Source: Paracoccus liaowanqingii (GTDB taxonomy: Bacteria; Pseudomonadota; Alphaproteobacteria; Rhodobacterales; Rhodobacteraceae). From it: a stretch of 64,000 bases of DNA. Of the stretch, positions 47,526 through 56,922 are shown piece by piece. Position numbers and translations under genes: made by a program. Where the stretch lies: assembly GCF_004683865.2 (NCBI RefSeq), contig NZ_CP040761.1, positions 1-64,000 of the forward strand, given 5' to 3'. The notes under the pieces were generated by a model that worked only from the letters and a program-made list of their open reading frames with translations, did not search any database and was not told the DNA's origin. Position 1 is the stretch's first letter. Each line of letters starts with the position of its first letter.

Positions 47526-48710
47526 ATGAACGCCAAGGAGCGGATCGACCGGCTGGTCGGAGACCATGCTGCCCGGCTGTCCGAGCGGCTGCAAGCCCAT
47601 CGCGCGCAGCTGTTTCCCCCCGATGCCCGGCGCGAGCTGCGCAAGTTCACCTCGGGCGAGGTCGCGGACCTGCTGGGCGTCAAGGACGCCTATCTGCGCA
47701 AGCTGAACCTGGACGGGCGCGGCCCCTCGCCCGAGACGCGGGCCGGGGGGCGGCGCTATTATTCGCCCGCCGACATCCAGGCCCTGCGCGAGATGCTGGA
47801 AAAGGGCGCGAAAAGCCCCGGCACCTATCTGCCCGGCCGCCGCCCGGGCGACCACATGCAGGTCATCGCGGTCATCAACTTCAAGGGCGGCTCGGGCAAG
47901 ACCACCACCGCCGCCCATCTGGCGCAGAAGCTGGCCCTGGACGGCTATCGGGTGCTGGGGATCGACCTGGACCCGCAGGCCAGCCTGTCGGCCCTGCACG
48001 GCTTTCAGCCCGAGTTCGACCTGCTGGACGGCGGCACCCTCTATGACGCGATCCGCTATGACGATCCGGTGCCGTTGCGCAACGTGATCCAGCGCACCTA
48101 CTTCACCAATCTGGACCTTATCCCCGGGAATCTGGACCTGATGGAGTTCGAGCACGACACGCCGCGCGCGCTCATCGGACGGTCGGGTAACCTTTTCTTC
48201 ACCCGGATCGGCGACAAGCTTGCCGAGGTTCAGGACGACTACGATGTCGTCGTGATCGACTGCCCGCCGCAGCTGGGATTCCTGACCATGTCGGCCCTGT
48301 CGGCCGCCACGGCGATTCTGGTCACCGTCCACCCGCAGATGCTGGATGTCATGTCGATGTGCCAGTTCCTGCTGATGACCTCGAACCTTCTGGGGGTGGT
48401 GGCCGAGGCCGGGGGCAACATGAACTATGACTGGCTGCGCTATGTCATCACCCGCTACGAGCCCGGCGACGGGCCGCAGAACCAGATGGTCAGCTTCATG
48501 CGCTCGATGTTCGGGGACCATGTCCTGAACCACCCGGTGCTGAAATCCACCGCCATCTCGGATGCGGGGATCACCAAGCAGACCCTCTACGAGGTCGAGA
48601 AGAGCCAGTTCACGCGCGGCACCTACGAGCGCGCGATGGAAAGCCTGAATGCCGTAAACGGCGAGATCGAGGGCCTGATCCAGGCCGCATGGGGCCGGGA
48701 GGACCGCTGA
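47526..48710 (+). CDS. repA: Plasmid partitioning protein RepA (ParA family)
   Basis: A 394-residue partition ATPase. The N-terminal extension (1-110) has a MerR-like helix-turn-helix (LRKFTSGEVADLLGVKDAYL) typical of repABC RepA proteins, which autorepress the operon. The ATPase has the deviant Walker A NFKGGSGKTTTAAHLA (120-127), LGIDLDPQASLS and VVVIDCPPQLGFLTMS. It segregates plasmid copies together with RepB bound at parS. ATG 47526 has GAGGCAGGA upstream. Its TGA overlaps the repB ATG. Confidence 0.95.
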   Translation: MNAKERIDRLVGDHAARLSERLQAHRAQLFPPDARRELRKFTSGEVADLLGVKDAYLRKLNLDGRGPSPETRAGGRRYYSPADIQALREMLEKGAKSPGTYLPGRRPGDHMQVIAVINFKGGSGKTTTAAHLAQKLALDGYRVLGIDLDPQASLSALHGFQPEFDLLDGGTLYDAIRYDDPVPLRNVIQRTYFTNLDLIPGNLDLMEFEHDTPRALIGRSGNLFFTRIGDKLAEVQDDYDVVVIDCPPQLGFLTMSALSAATAILVTVHPQMLDVMSMCQFLLMTSNLLGVVAEAGGNMNYDWLRYVITRYEPGDGPQNQMVSFMRSMFGDHVLNHPVLKSTAISDAGITKQTLYEVEKSQFTRGTYERAMESLNAVNGEIEGLIQAAWGREDR

Positions 48711-49630
48711 TGGCACGCAAGGACCTGCTCAAGGACCTGATGGCGGGCAAGCCCCCCGAGGACCAGCCGGCCCCGACCCCCCTGCCCCGCTCGCAGCGCG
48801 GCGCGATCGGCGCGGTCAGCCAGTCCATCGCCGACCTGAAGTCGCGCGCCCTGATCGAGGTGCCGGCCGAGCTGATCGACATGGCGGGCTTCGCCGACCG
48901 GCTGGACGGCGACCCGCAGGGCATCGCCGCGCTGAAGGCCTCGATCCTGGATTACGGCCAGCAGGTGCCCGTGCTGCTGCGCCACAGCCCGACCGCCGAG
49001 GGGCGGTTCGACATCGTCTTCGGCCGCCGCCGGGTGCAGGCCCTCAAGGAGCTGCGCCTGCCCGTCAAGGCGATGGTGCGCGACCTGAACGACCACGACC
49101 TGGTCATCGCACAGGGGCAGGAGAACAGCGCCCGCAAGGACCTGAGCTTTATCGAGAAAGCGAATTTCGCCGCCCAGATGCAGCGCGGCGGCTATGACCG
49201 CAAGGTCATCTGCGACGCTCTGTCGATCGACAAGACGGTGATCTCGCGCATGCTGTCGATCGTCGAGGCGCTGCCGGAGGGGCTGGTCACGGCCATCGGC
49301 GCGGCGCCCTCGGCCGGGCGCGACCGCTGGCTGGCCTTGGCCGATCAGGTCCGGGGCCGCCCCGCATCCGAGCTGATCGCCGCCGCAAAAGGCGCCGATT
49401 CGGATGCGCGCTTCCTGGCGGTGTTGGCCGCCGCCTCGCCCTCGACCCCAAAACGGCCCCCTGCCCTGCCCGCAACCCTGACGGGCGCGGACGGTGCGGC
49501 CTTGGGCAACGTCAGGAAAACTCATGGAAAAGCTGTGATCGAGCTGACCGGGGAGGGCCGTGCCTTCGCCGACTGGTTGCTGGATCACATCAAGGACCTT
49601 CACCGCGACTGGTCGGACAAGAACCGGTAA
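48710..49630 (+). CDS. repB: Plasmid partitioning protein RepB (ParB family)
   Basis: A 306-residue ParB-type protein that binds parS and activates RepA. The ParB N-domain carries GQQVPVLLRHSPTAEGRFDI and the arginine patch VFGRRRVQALKEL; QGQENSARKDLSFIEKANFA is the box that contacts the helix-turn-helix, followed by DALSIDKTVISRMLSIVEAL. The C-terminus is the dimerisation domain. One base overlap with repA. The two palindromes GTTGACAGCTGTCAAC in this window are its expected sites. Confidence 0.95.
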   Translation: MARKDLLKDLMAGKPPEDQPAPTPLPRSQRGAIGAVSQSIADLKSRALIEVPAELIDMAGFADRLDGDPQGIAALKASILDYGQQVPVLLRHSPTAEGRFDIVFGRRRVQALKELRLPVKAMVRDLNDHDLVIAQGQENSARKDLSFIEKANFAAQMQRGGYDRKVICDALSIDKTVISRMLSIVEALPEGLVTAIGAAPSAGRDRWLALADQVRGRPASELIAAAKGADSDARFLAVLAAASPSTPKRPPALPATLTGADGAALGNVRKTHGKAVIELTGEGRAFADWLLDHIKDLHRDWSDKNR

Positions 49631-49680
49631 CGGGAAGACGGCAGGCAACACAAGCAAGGAGGCACGACGGGTCAGAACAC

Positions 49681-49732
49681 AAAGAAAAGCCCTCCAGGAC
49701 ATACATCCCGAAGGGCCGCTTCTCGAACTCGC
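49681..49732 (-). ncRNA. Antisense RNA (ctRNA, incompatibility determinant) of repABC
   Basis: A minus-strand promoter TTGACA (49768-49763), 18-base spacer and TATCTT (49744-49739) would start an RNA near 49732. It ends in a hairpin GCCCT (49716-49712) ... AGGGC (49693-49689) followed on that strand by TTTTCTTT (49688-49681). The product is about 52 nt and antisense to the repB-repC leader. This matches the small counter-transcribed RNA that limits repC expression in repABC plasmids. The -35 box lies inside a parS site. Confidence 0.75.
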
Positions 49733-49753
49733 ACCTCGAAGATAGCGGCTTTC

Positions 49754-49769
49754 GTTGACAGCTGTCAAC
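49754..49769. other. parS centromere-like site 1 (repB-repC intergenic)
   Basis: GTTGACAGCTGTCAAC is a perfect 16-base palindrome fitting the repABC parS consensus GTTNNNNGCNNNNAAC. It lies between repB and repC and contains the -35 hexamer of the antisense RNA. An identical copy is downstream of repC. Confidence 0.85.
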
Positions 49770-49815
49770 ACCGTCCTTGCGGGCGAACGATGGTTCGTAC
49801 CCTGTGATCGACATC

Positions 49816-50970
49816 ATGAGGCATATTTCAATGACGCCCTTCGGGCGGCAACCGGTCGTCGCTGGCCTACTGGCAACGCATGCCTTGGCCGAGGCCCCTG
49901 CCCCGCAGGCCAGCGTCGACAAATGGGCGCTGCTGCGGGACCTGACCACGGCGCGTGCCGCCTTTGGGATCAGCGACCGCGATCTGGTCGTGCTGTCGGC
50001 GCTGCTGTCCTTCCACCCTGCCCCGCAGCTGGTGGATGGCGCGATGCTGGTTGTCTTTCCGTCCAACGCCTCGCTGGCGCAGCGCGCGCATGGCATGGCC
50101 GAAAGCACCCTGCGCCGGCATCTGGCCGCGCTGGTGCGGGCCGGGCTGATCCTGCGCCGCGACAGCCCCAACGGAAAGCGCTATGCCCGGCGCGGGCCTT
50201 CGGGCACCCTGACGCGCGCCTTCGGCTTCGACCTGCGGCCGCTCCTGGTCCGTGCACCCGACATTGCCCACGCAGCAGAGGATGCGCGGGAGGCAGACCA
50301 TGCCCTGCGCTGTCTGCGGGAGACGGTCGTTCTGCGGCTGCGCGACCTGACTAAGCTTGTGGACTGGGCGGTGAGGACCGGTCCGACGACGTGGTGCCAT
50401 GTGCAGCAGGCGTGCACAGAGATGCAGCGGCGACTGCACCGCAAGCTCTCGAGCCAGGATCTGAGCGTGTTGGACGCGCGGATCGAAGAGCTGATCGCCC
50501 TGATCCCGGCACCCGACATCACGCTTGAAACCGTCGAAATGGGCGGCAGTGACGTCCAAAATGAGCGGCACCAACAGAGATCAAATAAAGATATCCTTGA
50601 ATCTGAAAACTGCGATGAGGCAACCCCGGCATCGACGCCGAGCATTCCTCTGGACGTCGTGCTGAAGGCCGCGCCCGCGATTGCGAGCTATTCGGTCGAT
50701 CCAGTCAGGACCTGGCGGGATCTGATCGGCCTGGCCGCCTTCGTGGCCCCGATGATGGGGATCACCAAGGACGTCTGGCAGCGCGCCTGCAGCCGGATGG
50801 GTCCGGATCAGGCCGCAGTAACCTTGGCCTGCCTGCTGCAGCGCGGTGAAGGCATCGCATCTCCCGGCGCCTATCTGAGGCGGTTGACCGATCAGGCGGA
50901 GGATCGCGGGTTTTCGGCGGCGCCCATGGTGATGGCGCTGATTCGGGCCGAGAACCGGCATGCTGTGTGA
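49816..50970 (+). CDS. repC: Replication initiator RepC
   Basis: A 384-residue initiator that acts on an origin inside its own gene in repABC replicons. The start MRHISMTPFGRQPVVAGLLA is typical of RepC; an N-terminal winged-helix region (DLVVLSALLSFHPAPQLVDG, AESTLRRHLAALVRAGLILR, DSPNGKRYARRG) binds DNA, and a C-terminal domain (WQRACSRMGPDQAAVTLACL) follows a less conserved, AT-rich-encoded linker. ATG 49816 fits the family N-terminus; ATG 49831 is an alternative. Expression is limited by the antisense RNA in the leader. A strong hairpin ends the operon. Confidence 0.93.
   Translation: MRHISMTPFGRQPVVAGLLATHALAEAPAPQASVDKWALLRDLTTARAAFGISDRDLVVLSALLSFHPAPQLVDGAMLVVFPSNASLAQRAHGMAESTLRRHLAALVRAGLILRRDSPNGKRYARRGPSGTLTRAFGFDLRPLLVRAPDIAHAAEDAREADHALRCLRETVVLRLRDLTKLVDWAVRTGPTTWCHVQQACTEMQRRLHRKLSSQDLSVLDARIEELIALIPAPDITLETVEMGGSDVQNERHQQRSNKDILESENCDEATPASTPSIPLDVVLKAAPAIASYSVDPVRTWRDLIGLAAFVAPMMGITKDVWQRACSRMGPDQAAVTLACLLQRGEGIASPGAYLRRLTDQAEDRGFSAAPMVMALIRAENRHAV
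50560..50612. other. Candidate oriV within repC
   Basis: A sharply AT-rich stretch inside repC, centred on AAATAAAGATATCCTTGAAT near 50582-50601, contrasts with the very GC-rich surroundings. In repABC plasmids the replication origin lies within repC in an AT-rich segment of this kind. No iterons are apparent to me. Confidence 0.5.
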
Positions 50971-51017
50971 CAGGACGACATTGCCCGTGACGACCAGAAG
51001 CCGCCGCCCGACATGCG

Positions 51018-51050
51018 AACGGCCCGAAGGGCGGATGCCTTCGGGCCGTT
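51018..51050 (+). terminator. Strong hairpin after repC
   Basis: AACGGCCCGAAGG (51018-51030) pairs perfectly over 13 bases with CCTTCGGGCCGTT (51038-51050) across a seven-base loop, 47 bases after the repC stop. There is no long T-run, so it could also act from the other side for mtlK or stabilise the mRNA. Confidence 0.6.
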
Positions 51051-51067
51051 GCGGAAAGCCTGATGCA

Positions 51068-51083
51068 GTTGACAGCTGTCAAC
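51068..51083. other. parS centromere-like site 2 (downstream of repC)
   Basis: A second, identical copy of GTTGACAGCTGTCAAC, between repC and the convergent mtlK. Its identity to the intergenic copy supports the assignment as RepB-binding sites. Confidence 0.85.
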
Positions 51084-51091
51084 CGACGACG

Positions 51092-52558
51092 TCAGCCGAC
51101 ATAGGCCACCAGCGTGGCGCGAACGCCATCGCGCCTCACCGCCGTCAGGGCCTGGGTGAAGGCCTGGACGAAGCCTTCGTCCTGCGGCAGGTCGCCGAAG
51201 ATCGCGGGTTGGTCGAGGAAGGCGGCAGGTCGATCCCGGGCCGCCAGCGCATGCCGCTGCAGGACCGCGTGCCCATCGTCGTTCGGCGCGATGGGCGTGC
51301 CATCCTCGGCCGTACCCTCGCAATAGCGGCACCAGAGCGCCAGCTCCAGCGCCAGACCTTCGACCGATCCGCCTGCGGTCAGGCGGTCGCGCAGGGTCGG
51401 CAGTATGAACTTGGGCTGCCGGTTCGACCCGTCCAGGCACAGCCGGGGGATCGTGTCACCGATCCGCGGGTTCGAGAAGCGATCGACGATCAGGGCCAGA
51501 TAGTCGTCATAGCTGACGCCCTCGATCGGCTGCAGGGTCGGGATGATCTCGCGCGTCTCCAGCGCCACCAGCCAGTCGCGGATCTGCGGGTCGGCCATCG
51601 CGTCATGCACGAAGTGATGGCCCAGCAGCGACGAGGCATAGGCGATGGCCGCATGGCCGCCGTTGAGGATCCGCAGCTTCATCAGCTCGTGCCGGCCGAC
51701 ATCCGCGACGAACTGCGCGCCGGCGTCCTGCAGGGCAGGGCGGCCTTGCGGGAAATGGTCCTCCAGCACCCATTGGCGGAAAGGCTCGCAGACGACCGGG
51801 GCGTTATCCTCGATCCCGAACTGGTCGCGCACCAGGTCCCGCTCGCGGTCCGAGGTGGCGGGGGTGATGCAATCGACCATCGAGTTGGGGAAGGCGATGG
51901 TCGCCGCGATCCAGTCGGCCAGCGCCGGCTCGGACTGCCGGGCAAGGCCCACGACAGTGCGCGCGCAGACATGGCCGTTCTCGGGCAGGTTGTCGCAGGA
52001 CAGCACGGTGAAGGGCGCATGGCCCGCATCGCGGCGGGCGCGCAGGGCGGCCAAGATCATGCCGAAGACGCTTCGCGGCGCGTCGGGGTGGGCGGCGTCA
52101 TGGGCCATGTCGGGATGGCCCACATCAAACCCGTCGGTCTTGGCGTCGACATAGTACCCGCCCTCGGTGATGGTCAGCGAGACGATGCGGATGGCGGGAT
52201 CGGCCATGGCGGCGATGGTCGCGGCGGGGTCGACCTCCACGAAGTCGATCATCGATCCCAGCACCTGCGCCGACAGGCCCGAGGGGTCCAACTCGACCAG
52301 CGTGGTCAGCCAGTCCTGCCGGGCCAGCCGGTCGCGCATGGCGGCGTCGCCCGGGCGCACCCCGGCGCCGACCAGCGCCCAGTCATGGTCGCGGCCCTGC
52401 GCGAACAGCCGGTCCAGAAACCATGCCATATGCGCGCGGTGGAAGTTGCCGACACCCACATGCAGGATGCCGGGGCGCAGGGCCGCGCGGTCATAGCCGG
52501 GGCGCGTCACCTGGGGCGGCAGCTGGGGCAGGGCGGTTTGGGTCAGCCGGATGGCCAT
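51092..52558 (-). CDS. mtlK: Mannitol 2-dehydrogenase family polyol dehydrogenase
   Basis: A 488-residue long-chain polyol dehydrogenase. The NAD site reads ILHVGVGNFHRAHMAWFLDR; SLTITEGGYYVDAKTDGFDV, SCDNLPENGHVCARTVVGLA and the catalytic Lys region HELMKLRILNGGHAAIAYAS are typical of MtlK/MtlD-type enzymes that oxidise D-mannitol (and D-arabitol or D-sorbitol) to the ketose. It is the last gene of the leftward polyol operon, after the transporter, so imported mannitol or sorbitol is its likely substrate. ATG 52558 has AAAGG seven bases upstream. Confidence 0.9.
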   Translation of the reverse strand: MAIRLTQTALPQLPPQVTRPGYDRAALRPGILHVGVGNFHRAHMAWFLDRLFAQGRDHDWALVGAGVRPGDAAMRDRLARQDWLTTLVELDPSGLSAQVLGSMIDFVEVDPAATIAAMADPAIRIVSLTITEGGYYVDAKTDGFDVGHPDMAHDAAHPDAPRSVFGMILAALRARRDAGHAPFTVLSCDNLPENGHVCARTVVGLARQSEPALADWIAATIAFPNSMVDCITPATSDRERDLVRDQFGIEDNAPVVCEPFRQWVLEDHFPQGRPALQDAGAQFVADVGRHELMKLRILNGGHAAIAYASSLLGHHFVHDAMADPQIRDWLVALETREIIPTLQPIEGVSYDDYLALIVDRFSNPRIGDTIPRLCLDGSNRQPKFILPTLRDRLTAGGSVEGLALELALWCRYCEGTAEDGTPIAPNDDGHAVLQRHALAARDRPAAFLDQPAIFGDLPQDEGFVQAFTQALTAVRRDGVRATLVAYVG

Positions 52559-52648
52559 GGTCGGACCTTTCATCATGGCGCCATCCCCCGCACCCCGGGG
52601 GGCGCAAGGAAAGACGTTCTGCATCAATGGGTTAAGATGGGTCGGGCG

Positions 52649-53662
<1,014 letters not shown>

Positions 53663-53672
53663 GGTCGTCCCC

Positions 53673-54497
53673 TTATTTCACCGCGCCGAAGGTCAGGCCG
53701 CGGACAAGTTGTTTTTGGCTGAACCAGCCCATGATCAGGATCGGCGCGATGGCCATGACCGAGGCTGCCGACAGCTTGGCCCAGAACAGGCCCTGCGGGC
53801 TGCTGAAGGATGCGATGAAGGCCGACAGCGGGGCCGCGTTGGTGGTGGTCAGCTGGATGGTCCAGAAGGCTTCGTTCCACGCCAGGATGACGTTCAGAAG
53901 CATGGTCGAGGCGATGCCTGGAATGGCCATCGGCGTCAGCACGTACAGGATCTCTTCGCGCAGGCCGGCGCCGTCCATCCGCGCGGCCTCCAGGATCTCT
54001 CCGGGAATCTCGCGGAAATAGGTGTACAGCATCCAGACCACGATCGGCAGGTTGATCAGCATCAGCATGACAGTCAGGCCGATCCGCGTGTCCATCAGCC
54101 CGGTGCGCAGGAAGATCAGATAGATCGGCACCAGCACCGCGACGGCGGGCATCATCTTGGTGGACAGCATCCACATCAGGATGTTCTTGGTGTGCTTGGT
54201 GGGCGAGAAGGCCATCGCCCAAGCCGCCGGGATCGCCACGATCAGCGCTAGGATGGTGGACCCGACCGCCAGGATCACCGAATTGGTGAAGGGCTTCCAG
54301 TAGTCGTTCTGAGTCTGCACCGCCTCGAAGCTGGACAGCGTGAAGGACGGGATCAGGCTGAAGCCCGAGATCGCCTCCTGTTCCGTCTTCAGGCTGGTGA
54401 TGATCGTGTAGAGGATCGGAAAGAACAGCGTCAGGGCCACGGCCCATGCGGCGATGGTATAGCCGATCTTGCTGCGAGTGCTGCTTGCGCGTGCCAT
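53673..54497 (-). CDS. smoG: Sorbitol/mannitol ABC transporter, permease 2
   Basis: A 274-residue CUT1 permease with six membrane helices ([20 protein letters not shown] first). The ATPase-contact loop [20 protein letters not shown] contains the EAA signature, followed by [20 protein letters not shown]. It pairs with the preceding permease and lies nine bases from it. Confidence 0.88.
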   Translation of the reverse strand: MARASSTRSKIGYTIAAWAVALTLFFPILYTIITSLKTEQEAISGFSLIPSFTLSSFEAVQTQNDYWKPFTNSVILAVGSTILALIVAIPAAWAMAFSPTKHTKNILMWMLSTKMMPAVAVLVPIYLIFLRTGLMDTRIGLTVMLMLINLPIVVWMLYTYFREIPGEILEAARMDGAGLREEILYVLTPMAIPGIASTMLLNVILAWNEAFWTIQLTTTNAAPLSAFIASFSSPQGLFWAKLSAASVMAIAPILIMGWFSQKQLVRGLTFGAVK

Positions 54498-54506
54498 GAT
54501 ATCCCC

Positions 54507-55376
54507 TCAGTCCAGGTTCTTGCCGACGGCGCGCATCAGGAAGATGGCGACCAGGTTGGCCAGGATGACCGCGATGATGCCGCCTGCGGCAGCACCCCCG
54601 ATGTCGAAGTTCAGGCGTGCGGCGCGATAGATCAGATAGGTCAGGTTCGTGCTGGCATTGCCGGGGCCGCCATTGGTGGTCACCAGGATCTCGGCATAGA
54701 TGCCCAGCAGGAAGATCGTCTGGATCAGGATGACCACGGTGATCGCGCGGGCCATGTGCGGCAGGGTCAGGTGGATGAAGCGGCTGACCGAGCCCGCGCC
54801 GTCCATCTCGGCGGCCTCCATCTGCTCGCCGTCCAGCGATTGCAGGGCGGTCAGCAGGATCAGCGTCGCAAAGGGCAGCCATTGCCAGGCCACGATGATG
54901 ACGATCGAGGTCAACGGATATTGCGCGAACCAGTCCACCGGCTGCAGGCCCAGGAAGCGCGCGATGTCGGCGAAGACCCCATAGGAGGGGTGCATGATCA
55001 TGTTCTTCCAGATCAGCGCGGCCACCGGCGGCATCACGAAGAACGGCGAGATGATCAGGATCCGCACGATCCCCTGGCCCCAGATCGGCTTGTCGATCAG
55101 CAGTGCGATGGCGATGCCGCCGATCACGGTGATGGCCAGCACGCCCAGCACCAGGACCAGCGTGTTGACGATCGCGGCCATGAAGGCCGGGTCTGTGACG
55201 AAATACTGATAGTTGAACCATCCGGCCCAGCTGGTCACCGCCGGGTTCAGCAGATTGTAGTTCAGGAACGAATAATACAGCGTCATTGCCAAGGGGACGA
55301 CCATCCAGATCAGCAGCAGGATGATCGCAGGCGCGCGCATCAGGCGCGCAAGACTCTGGGTCTGGCGGGTGGCCAT
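54507..55376 (-). CDS. smoF: Sorbitol/mannitol ABC transporter, permease 1
   Basis: A 289-residue CUT1 permease with six helices (IILLLIWMVVPLAMTLYYSF first) and the EAA loop EAAEMDGAGSVSRFIHLTLP. It is separated from the binding-protein gene by 87 bases that contain a GC-rich stem, and is followed closely by the second permease. Confidence 0.88.
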   Translation of the reverse strand: MATRQTQSLARLMRAPAIILLLIWMVVPLAMTLYYSFLNYNLLNPAVTSWAGWFNYQYFVTDPAFMAAIVNTLVLVLGVLAITVIGGIAIALLIDKPIWGQGIVRILIISPFFVMPPVAALIWKNMIMHPSYGVFADIARFLGLQPVDWFAQYPLTSIVIIVAWQWLPFATLILLTALQSLDGEQMEAAEMDGAGSVSRFIHLTLPHMARAITVVILIQTIFLLGIYAEILVTTNGGPGNASTNLTYLIYRAARLNFDIGGAAAGGIIAVILANLVAIFLMRAVGKNLD

Positions 55377-55415
55377 GGCGGGCGTCCTCCGGGGCGCATG
55401 GGTGGGGCAGGGGGG

Positions 55416-55445
55416 GCGCCGCCCCGTCAGGCGGGGGGCGGGCGC
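55416..55445 (-). other. Intercistronic hairpin between smoE and smoF
   Basis: A GC-rich imperfect stem (GCGCCGCC facing GGCGGGCGC with one bulge, extended by C/G pairs) lies just after the smoE stop. Like the dctP-dctQ stem, it probably protects the binding-protein mRNA so that smoE exceeds the permeases. Confidence 0.45.
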
Positions 55446-55463
55446 TAGGTTGGGTGGGATCGC

Positions 55464-56789
55464 TTACTTCGGATAGCCGGCGCGGGCCATCTCGCGGGCG
55501 GTCGTGGACTGGGCCGCGGCCAGCGCGTCCTCCGCCGACATCTGGCCGGCGAGCGCGGCCGAGAAGGTCTGTCCGACCTGCGTGCCGATCCCTTGGAACT
55601 CCGGGATCGCGACGAACTGACCGCCCGTGTAGGGGATGTCCTGCACGGAGGCCTTCTGCGTCTCGGCCGCGTTGATCGATTCCAGCGTCATCGCGGCAAA
55701 GGGCGCGGCTTCCTGGTAGGCGGGGTTCTCATAGAGCGAGGTCCGCGTGCCCGGAGGGGCGGCGCGCCAGCCCTCGGCCTCGGCCACCATGTCGGTGTAT
55801 TCCTTGCTGGTCGCCCACGCGACGAAGGCCTTGGCCGCGTCCTGCTTCTGGCTGGAGGCCGGGATGGCCAAATTCCACGCCCACAGCCAGTTGCCGTGGT
55901 TGTCGACGCCGTCCTTGTTGGGGAACTGCGCAAATCCCACGCTGTCGGCGACGGTCGAATCCTCGGGGTCGGTCACGAAGCTGGCGGCGACGGTGGCGTC
56001 GATCCACATGCCGCACTTGCCCTGCTGGAACAGCGACAGGTTCTCGTTGAAGCCGTTCGACGACGCGCCCGGAGGGCCGTATTCGTTCATCAGCGTCAGA
56101 TAGTCGGTCAGCGTCGCCTGCCATTCCGGGCTGTCGAACTGCGGGGTCCATTCGGTGTCGAACCAGCGCGCGCCATAGCTGTTGGACATGGCAGTCAGGA
56201 AGGCCATGTTCTCGCCCCAGCCAGGCTTGCCGCGCAGGCAGATGCCATAGATCTCGGCGTCGCGGTCGGTCATCGCCTCGGCCGCTGCGGTGATCTCGGT
56301 CCAGGTCGGGTTGTCCGAGATGGTCACGCCCGCGGCCTCGGCCAGGTCGGTGCGGTACATCACCATGGCGGATTCGGCATAGAAGGGCGCGGCATAGAGC
56401 GTGTCGTCGACCGACAGCGCATCGCGCACGGCGGGGACCAGATCGTCCACGTCGTAATCCTCGGGCAGGTCGGACAGCGGCGTCAGCCATTCCTGCGCGG
56501 CCCAGATCGGCACCTCGTAGGTGCCGATGGTCAGCACGTCGTACTGCCCGCCATTGGTGGCGATGTCGGTCGTCACGCGCTCGCGCAGCACGTTCTCTTC
56601 CAGCGTCACCCATTCCAGCGTGATGTTCGGGTTCGCCTCGGTGAAGGCGCCGGTCATCTGCTGCATGCGGATCATGTCGCCATTGTTCACGGTGGCGATG
56701 GTCAGGGTGACGGGATCCTGCGCGGCGGCGACGCTGCCTGCGGCGCACAGGGCCGTGGCGCCCAGAAGGGCGCGGAATGTCGTGGTCAT
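55464..56789 (-). CDS. smoE: Sorbitol/mannitol ABC transporter, substrate-binding protein
   Basis: A 441-residue periplasmic solute-binding protein of the CUT1 type. Signal peptide MTTTFRALLGATALCAAGSV (cleavage near AAAQ), then TLTIATVNNGDMIRMQQMTG and AYNGGQYDVLTIG-like lobes, NPTWTEITAAAEAMTDRDAE and GNWLWAWNLAIPASSQKQDA. It delivers polyol to SmoFGK. ATG 56789 has GGGAGGA upstream. It is the first gene of the smoEFGK-mtlK transcript, with an operator-like repeat directly before it. Confidence 0.88.
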   Translation of the reverse strand: MTTTFRALLGATALCAAGSVAAAQDPVTLTIATVNNGDMIRMQQMTGAFTEANPNITLEWVTLEENVLRERVTTDIATNGGQYDVLTIGTYEVPIWAAQEWLTPLSDLPEDYDVDDLVPAVRDALSVDDTLYAAPFYAESAMVMYRTDLAEAAGVTISDNPTWTEITAAAEAMTDRDAEIYGICLRGKPGWGENMAFLTAMSNSYGARWFDTEWTPQFDSPEWQATLTDYLTLMNEYGPPGASSNGFNENLSLFQQGKCGMWIDATVAASFVTDPEDSTVADSVGFAQFPNKDGVDNHGNWLWAWNLAIPASSQKQDAAKAFVAWATSKEYTDMVAEAEGWRAAPPGTRTSLYENPAYQEAAPFAAMTLESINAAETQKASVQDIPYTGGQFVAIPEFQGIGTQVGQTFSAALAGQMSAEDALAAAQSTTAREMARAGYPK

Positions 56790-56810
56790 GGTAGTCCTCC
56801 CTTGGCGGTT

Positions 56811-56841
56811 GAGCATTTGCCCTTCCGATGGGCATATTCTC
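56811..56841. promoter_or_regulatory. Candidate operator of the SorC-type regulator before smoE
   Basis: GAGCATTTGCCC (56811-56822) and GGGCATATTCTC (56830-56841) are inverted 12-base arms agreeing at 10 positions, with a seven-base spacer. The site is 22 bases before the smoE ATG and overlaps the -10 region of a promoter with TTGACA at 56864-56859 on the minus strand. Confidence 0.55.
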
Positions 56842-56864
56842 ACCAATCGACACGAATCTGTCAA
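56834..56864 (-). promoter_or_regulatory. Candidate smoE promoter
   Basis: On the minus strand a perfect TTGACA (56864-56859) is followed after about 18-19 bases by AGAATAT, a poor but plausible -10. The -10 coincides with one arm of the inverted repeat, so a bound regulator would block or reposition polymerase. Confidence 0.45.
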
Positions 56865-56922
56865 CGGTCATTCCCCGCCGCGCTGCGGCGAGACCCCAAG
56901 CCGTTCTAAACCATGGACAAAG

